Assembly (NCBI RefSeq): GCF_028736235.1
Contig: NZ_CP117884.1
Span: 1,240,001-1,304,000, forward strand
Length of the DNA: 64,000 bases
Direction: 5' to 3'
DNA from: Lacticaseibacillus pabuli
GTDB lineage: Bacteria; Bacillota; Bacilli; Lactobacillales; Lactobacillaceae
Shown: positions 60,945-64,000 of the stretch, piece after piece
How positions within the stretch are numbered: position 1 is the stretch's first letter
Layout: each line of letters opens with the position of its first letter
Translations under genes and position numbers: made by a program
Notes under the pieces: model-generated
What the model was told of the DNA's origin: nothing
Seen by the model: the letters and a program-made list of their open reading frames with translations, nothing else
The model's database searches: none

Positions 60945-62243
60945 ATGCCAAAGCGAATTAACATTATTGATGCTAAAGATCACGTCGACGAAGAAGTTCA
61001 AATTGGGGTTTGGCTCACCGACAAACGCAGTTCTGGGAAGATTTCCTTCCTGCAGTTGCGCGACGGGACAGCCTTCTTCCAGGGTGTTGTCCTGAAGAAC
61101 AAGGTGTCTGAAGAAGTATTCGACGCCGCCAAGGAACTGCGCCAGGAGAGTTCATTCTGGGTCACTGGGACCATTCATGAGGATTCCCGCAGTCACTTCG
61201 GTTACGAAATTCAAGTGTCTAACATTGAACTGATCGGTGATAGCGAAGACTTCCCAATCACGCCAAAGGAACACGGGATTGAGTTCCTGCTCGACCACCG
61301 TCACCTCTGGCTCCGCAGCCGCAAGCCATTTGCCATCATGCACATCCGGAACGAAGTCATTCGGGCAACTTACGAATTCTTCAATCAGGAAGGGTTCATC
61401 AAGATGGACCCACCTATCCTGACCGGTTCTGCGCCTGAAGGAACCACAGAACTCTTCCAGACCGACTACTTCGACAAGGATGCTTACCTTAGCCAGAGTG
61501 GTCAGCTCTACATGGAAGCCGGCGCGATGGCATACAACAAGGTGTTTAGCTTTGGCCCAACGTTCCGTGCTGAAAAGAGTAAGACCCGCCGTCACTTGAC
61601 CGAGTTCTGGATGATTGAGCCCGAAATGGCCTTCATGCACCAGGACGAGAGTCTGGAGATCCAGGAACGCTACATTGCCTTCCTGGTTCAGGCTGTCATT
61701 GACAACTGTCAGTACGACCTGAAGTTGCTCGACCGCGACGTTGACCAGCTTAAGAAGTACACCAAGTTGCCATACCCTCGGATCAGCTACGATGAAGCCA
61801 TCGAAATGCTCCAAAAGGGCGGCTTTGACAGCAAATGGGGCGACGACTTTGGTTCACCTGAAGAAACCTTCATCTCCGACCAGTTTGAACAACCTGTTTT
61901 TGTCATGAACTACCCAAAGGCCATCAAGCCATTCTACATGAAGCCTGCTGAAGACCGCGATGACGTTTATGTCTGTGCGGACCTCCTGGCACCAGAAGGC
62001 TACGGTGAAATCATTGGTGGGTCCGAACGTGAAGTTGACTACGACAAGCTGCTTGATTCCATCGAGAAGGCCGGCCTCGACCTGAGCCAGTACGAATGGT
62101 ACTTGGACTTGCGTCGTTACGGCAGCGTGCCTCACTCAGGTTTCGGTCTGGGTCTCGAACGTGCCATCACCTGGATTTGCAAGCTGGATCACCTGCGCGA
62201 ATCAATTCCATTCCCACGGATGATCAACCGTCTCCGTCCATAA
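60945..62243 (+). CDS. asnS: asparaginyl-tRNA synthetase
   Basis: Charges tRNA-Asn. The 432-residue class IIb enzyme has an N-terminal OB domain (about 15-105), motif 2 [17 protein letters not shown] near residues 208-224, and motif 3 [13 protein letters not shown] near 397-409. AGGAGATA precedes the ATG. It closes the dinG-ypmB-aspB-asnS group; a hairpin lies before dnaD. Confidence 0.97.
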   Translation: MPKRINIIDAKDHVDEEVQIGVWLTDKRSSGKISFLQLRDGTAFFQGVVLKNKVSEEVFDAAKELRQESSFWVTGTIHEDSRSHFGYEIQVSNIELIGDSEDFPITPKEHGIEFLLDHRHLWLRSRKPFAIMHIRNEVIRATYEFFNQEGFIKMDPPILTGSAPEGTTELFQTDYFDKDAYLSQSGQLYMEAGAMAYNKVFSFGPTFRAEKSKTRRHLTEFWMIEPEMAFMHQDESLEIQERYIAFLVQAVIDNCQYDLKLLDRDVDQLKKYTKLPYPRISYDEAIEMLQKGGFDSKWGDDFGSPEETFISDQFEQPVFVMNYPKAIKPFYMKPAEDRDDVYVCADLLAPEGYGEIIGGSEREVDYDKLLDSIEKAGLDLSQYEWYLDLRRYGSVPHSGFGLGLERAITWICKLDHLRESIPFPRMINRLRP

Positions 62244-62259
62244 CTAAATGAAACCAAGT

Positions 62260-62297
62260 GCAAAGGGCGGGGGAGTTTCCTCGTCCTTTGCTTTGTC
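62260..62297 (+). terminator. hairpin between asnS and dnaD, probable terminator
   Basis: GCAAAGG (62260-62266) pairs with CCTTTGC (62285-62291) with further pairing inside the loop, then TTTG. The short T run makes it a partial terminator. Confidence 0.5.
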
Positions 62298-62321
62298 ACG
62301 AAACGAAAAGAGGCAGTATAT

Positions 62322-62957
62322 ATGGCAGACATCAATGCCTTTATCGGTGCCGGCTTTCTCAGCTTGTCCAAGCTCATCTTGAATCATTACCAGGACACGG
62401 ACCTAACGCCTAGCGAATTGATTGCCTATCTCTTCCTCACCGACAGCGTCCAGGCGGGCGTGAGTGAGCCCGAGCTGAATACGCTGGCAAACCGTGCCAA
62501 GATGCGTCCTGCAGACTTTGCAACGGCGCTGAGTAACCTGAGCAACAAACATGCGATTGTCATTCGCACCGAACGCGACCGCGACGGGCGGATGCACGAC
62601 ATCTATGACGTGACGCCGCTGCTGGATCAATTGCTTCAGAGCGAGAAAGCGGCCACGTCAGGCACCCAGACGGTCGCGACAGCCAATACCGGCGCGTCAA
62701 CCACACGCCAGCTCATGGGGCAAGTGGAGACTGAGTTTGGTCGGCCACTATCCCCGATTGAGCAGCAAACCATCCGTGCTTGGCTACGCGAAGATCATTA
62801 CCAGCCAGAACTGATTAGTCTGGCCTTACAAGAAGCCGTTCTGAACCAGGCGTACTCCCTGAAGTACATGGACCGGATTCTCATCAACTGGGAGCACAAC
62901 CACTTGACCTCGGCGGCGGCGGTTCGGGCCTACCAGCACCGGATGGATTCAATTTAG
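62322..62957 (+). CDS. dnaD: DNA replication initiation protein DnaD
   Basis: Helps load the replicative helicase in Bacillota. The 211-residue protein has the N-terminal winged-helix DDBH1 domain (about 1-100) and the C-terminal DDBH2 domain (about 125-200) containing EFGRPLSPIEQQTI and YMDRILINWEHN, the DnaD signature. A Ser/Thr/Ala linker joins them. AAGAGGCA lies 8 bases before the ATG. Follows asnS as in other Bacillota. nth, which often follows, is absent here. Confidence 0.94.
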   Translation: MADINAFIGAGFLSLSKLILNHYQDTDLTPSELIAYLFLTDSVQAGVSEPELNTLANRAKMRPADFATALSNLSNKHAIVIRTERDRDGRMHDIYDVTPLLDQLLQSEKAATSGTQTVATANTGASTTRQLMGQVETEFGRPLSPIEQQTIRAWLREDHYQPELISLALQEAVLNQAYSLKYMDRILINWEHNHLTSAAAVRAYQHRMDSI

Positions 62958-62967
62958 CGCCACGAAA

Positions 62968-63001
62968 AAAAGGGAACCGACACAATCGTCGGTTCCCTTT
63001 T
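62968..63001. terminator. bidirectional terminator between dnaD and pbp1A
   Basis: A 14-bp perfect stem AAAAGGGAACCGAC (62968-62981) with 62988-63001, flanked by A and T runs. Confidence 0.93.
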
Positions 63002-63011
63002 CTGCATTCAA

Positions 63012-64000
63012 TTAACGAGATTCTTGCTGCTGTGAACTTGAGCTTGCTGCAGGTTCTGAAGGGGTTGCGTTTGATGAAGCGGAACTCTCGGAACTTGCGG
63101 ATGAAGAGGAAGTACTACCAGATTCAGAGCTGCTTTCCGAAGAGGTTTCGGCATCTGAACTGGATGTGTCAGCAGACACCGTGTTGGCGGTGGTACCACT
63201 GGCAGATGATGAGGCGGTGAAGCTACCCATCGTCACGTTAGCGGTCGTGCCGGCAACAAACAGTTCACGGGTCGTCTTGCCAGAAACGGCTTCAGGCAGT
63301 GACTGCGGCGGATTACTCCCAATCACGATGTTGCGTGCAATCACGCTGCTTGGTTTCTTCCAGTTGGTGTTGTTCAAATCGGCAGAAACGTAACTCATAA
63401 GTGCCTTGTAAATCTGCTGGGAAATGAATTGGTTCGACCCAGACAGCCCATTTTGTTGCGCCTTGTCGTAGCCGGTCCAAACGGAGATGACACGCTGCTT
63501 GGTGTAGCCGGTAAACCAGCTATCCTTTTCGGCCCCAGAGAGGGCAGGGTTGGCGGCAAGGTCCTCATCAGAGTAGTTAACACTCCCGGACTTACCCGCC
63601 TCATACAGGCCGCTCACAGCCGCCTGGTGCCCAGTCCCTTCGCTGGACGTGAAGACATCCTTCAGCATATCCGTGATCATGTAGGCCGTTGAGCTCTTCA
63701 TAGCGCGGCTACCCGCACTGTCGTACGACGTGGTGACGCCGTCCTGAGTGGTAATCTTCCGGATGTAGTTTGGTTTGTAGTAGGTCCCACCATTAGCAAA
63801 TGCGCCGTATGCAGAGGCGCTTTCTTCGGTAGAAACCGACCCACCAATCGCGGAAGAAATGACGTGCTGATTAGCGGGGAGCGTGATGCCGAGTCCCTTC
63901 AGGAAGTTCAGGCCCTTATTAATGCCCACCGTGTCCAGCGTTTTGATTGCTGGAATGTTTCGGGAGCCCGCGAGCGCCTGGCGCATCGAGATGACACCCT
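63012..64000 (-). CDS. pbp1A: class A penicillin-binding protein, C-terminal part (runs off the right edge)
   Basis: Bifunctional peptidoglycan glycosyltransferase/transpeptidase; only about 328 C-terminal residues are inside the window, and the N-terminal part lies beyond base 64000. The transpeptidase region shows the SRNIPAI segment, SAIGGSVSTEESASAYGAFANGG (read in parts), and the third active-site motif as GKSGSVN, with KSG in place of the usual KTG. The last 85 residues form a Ser/Glu/Ala-rich external tail (SSSDAETSSE, SSSASSESS), common in lactobacillus PBP1A. Convergent with dnaD. Its usual neighbour recU would be outside the window. Confidence 0.9.
   Translation of the reverse strand, partial: GVISMRQALAGSRNIPAIKTLDTVGINKGLNFLKGLGITLPANQHVISSAIGGSVSTEESASAYGAFANGGTYYKPNYIRKITTQDGVTTSYDSAGSRAMKSSTAYMITDMLKDVFTSSEGTGHQAAVSGLYEAGKSGSVNYSDEDLAANPALSGAEKDSWFTGYTKQRVISVWTGYDKAQQNGLSGSNQFISQQIYKALMSYVSADLNNTNWKKPSSVIARNIVIGSNPPQSLPEAVSGKTTRELFVAGTTANVTMGSFTASSSASGTTANTVSADTSSSDAETSSESSSESGSTSSSSASSESSASSNATPSEPAASSSSQQQESR

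Overview
The window is a core-genome stretch of a Lactobacillaceae member (lactic acid bacterium, Bacillota). The evidence is gene content and order. There is a rel-dtd block, hisS-aspS behind a T-box, and the run phoH-ybeY-dgkA-cdd-era-recO-glyQS-dnaG-rpoD. A mevalonate cluster, rexB-rexA (the Lactobacillales AddAB) and dinG-ypmB-aspB-asnS-dnaD also appear, together with PepD, an SH3-type amidase and GGAGG ribosome binding sites with frequent TTG/GTG starts. G+C is near half by eye, which fits a higher-GC lactobacillus; the genus cannot be fixed from this window. No insertion sequence, prophage, CRISPR array, plasmid gene or toxin-antitoxin pair was recognised.

Layout. 0-6.5 kb: a poorly coding left edge, galE (minus), recJ-apt, a small membrane protein (minus) divergent from a YbaK-type deacylase and a DUF960 gene, and an unrecognised minus-strand gene. 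6.7-11.5 kb: tRNA-Ser(CGA), then an FtsX-type ABC exporter divergent from its likely TetR regulator, with an inverted repeat between them. 11.7-18.4 kb: DUF3013-prmA-rsmE-membrane protein, rel-dtd-HAD phosphatase, and pyrR alone behind a PyrR-binding attenuator. 18.4-25 kb: an N-acetylmuramoyl-L-alanine amidase divergent from a T-box-controlled hisS-aspS, then a YitT membrane protein and a DUF299 kinase/phosphorylase. 25-36.5 kb: rpsU (58 codons), yqeY, phoH-ybeY-dgkA-cdd-era-recO, a glycine T-box with glyQS, and dnaG-rpoD with its own promoter and a leader hairpin. 36.6-45.7 kb: GNAT, trmK, Nif3-like, pepD (minus), 4-oxalocrotonate tautomerase, two unrecognised proteins, rsmF, and a PadR-DUF1700-DUF4097 envelope cassette with a perfect palindromic operator candidate. 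45.8-48.8 kb: mvk-mvaD-fni (minus) without phosphomevalonate kinase. 48.9-64 kb: rexB-rexA, dinG-ypmB-aspB-asnS-dnaD, and the C-terminal part of a class A penicillin-binding protein running off the right edge.

The genes mostly serve translation (synthetases, rRNA/tRNA modification, deacylases), replication and repair (recJ, recO, rexAB, dinG, dnaG, dnaD), the stringent response, cell-wall and isoprenoid precursor supply, and envelope homeostasis. The most interesting signals are regulatory RNAs and operators: a His T-box whose specifier overlaps an Asp codon, a pyrR-only attenuator, two palindromic operator candidates, and possible leader hairpins before dnaG and rel. Next come absences: no phosphomevalonate kinase in the mevalonate cluster, no Fe-S cysteines in RexB, no nth after dnaD. 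I found no convincing new multi-gene defence or metabolic system. The least explained loci are the PadR cassette, the 40.5-42.3 kb pair and the divergent pair at 4.7-5.6 kb.
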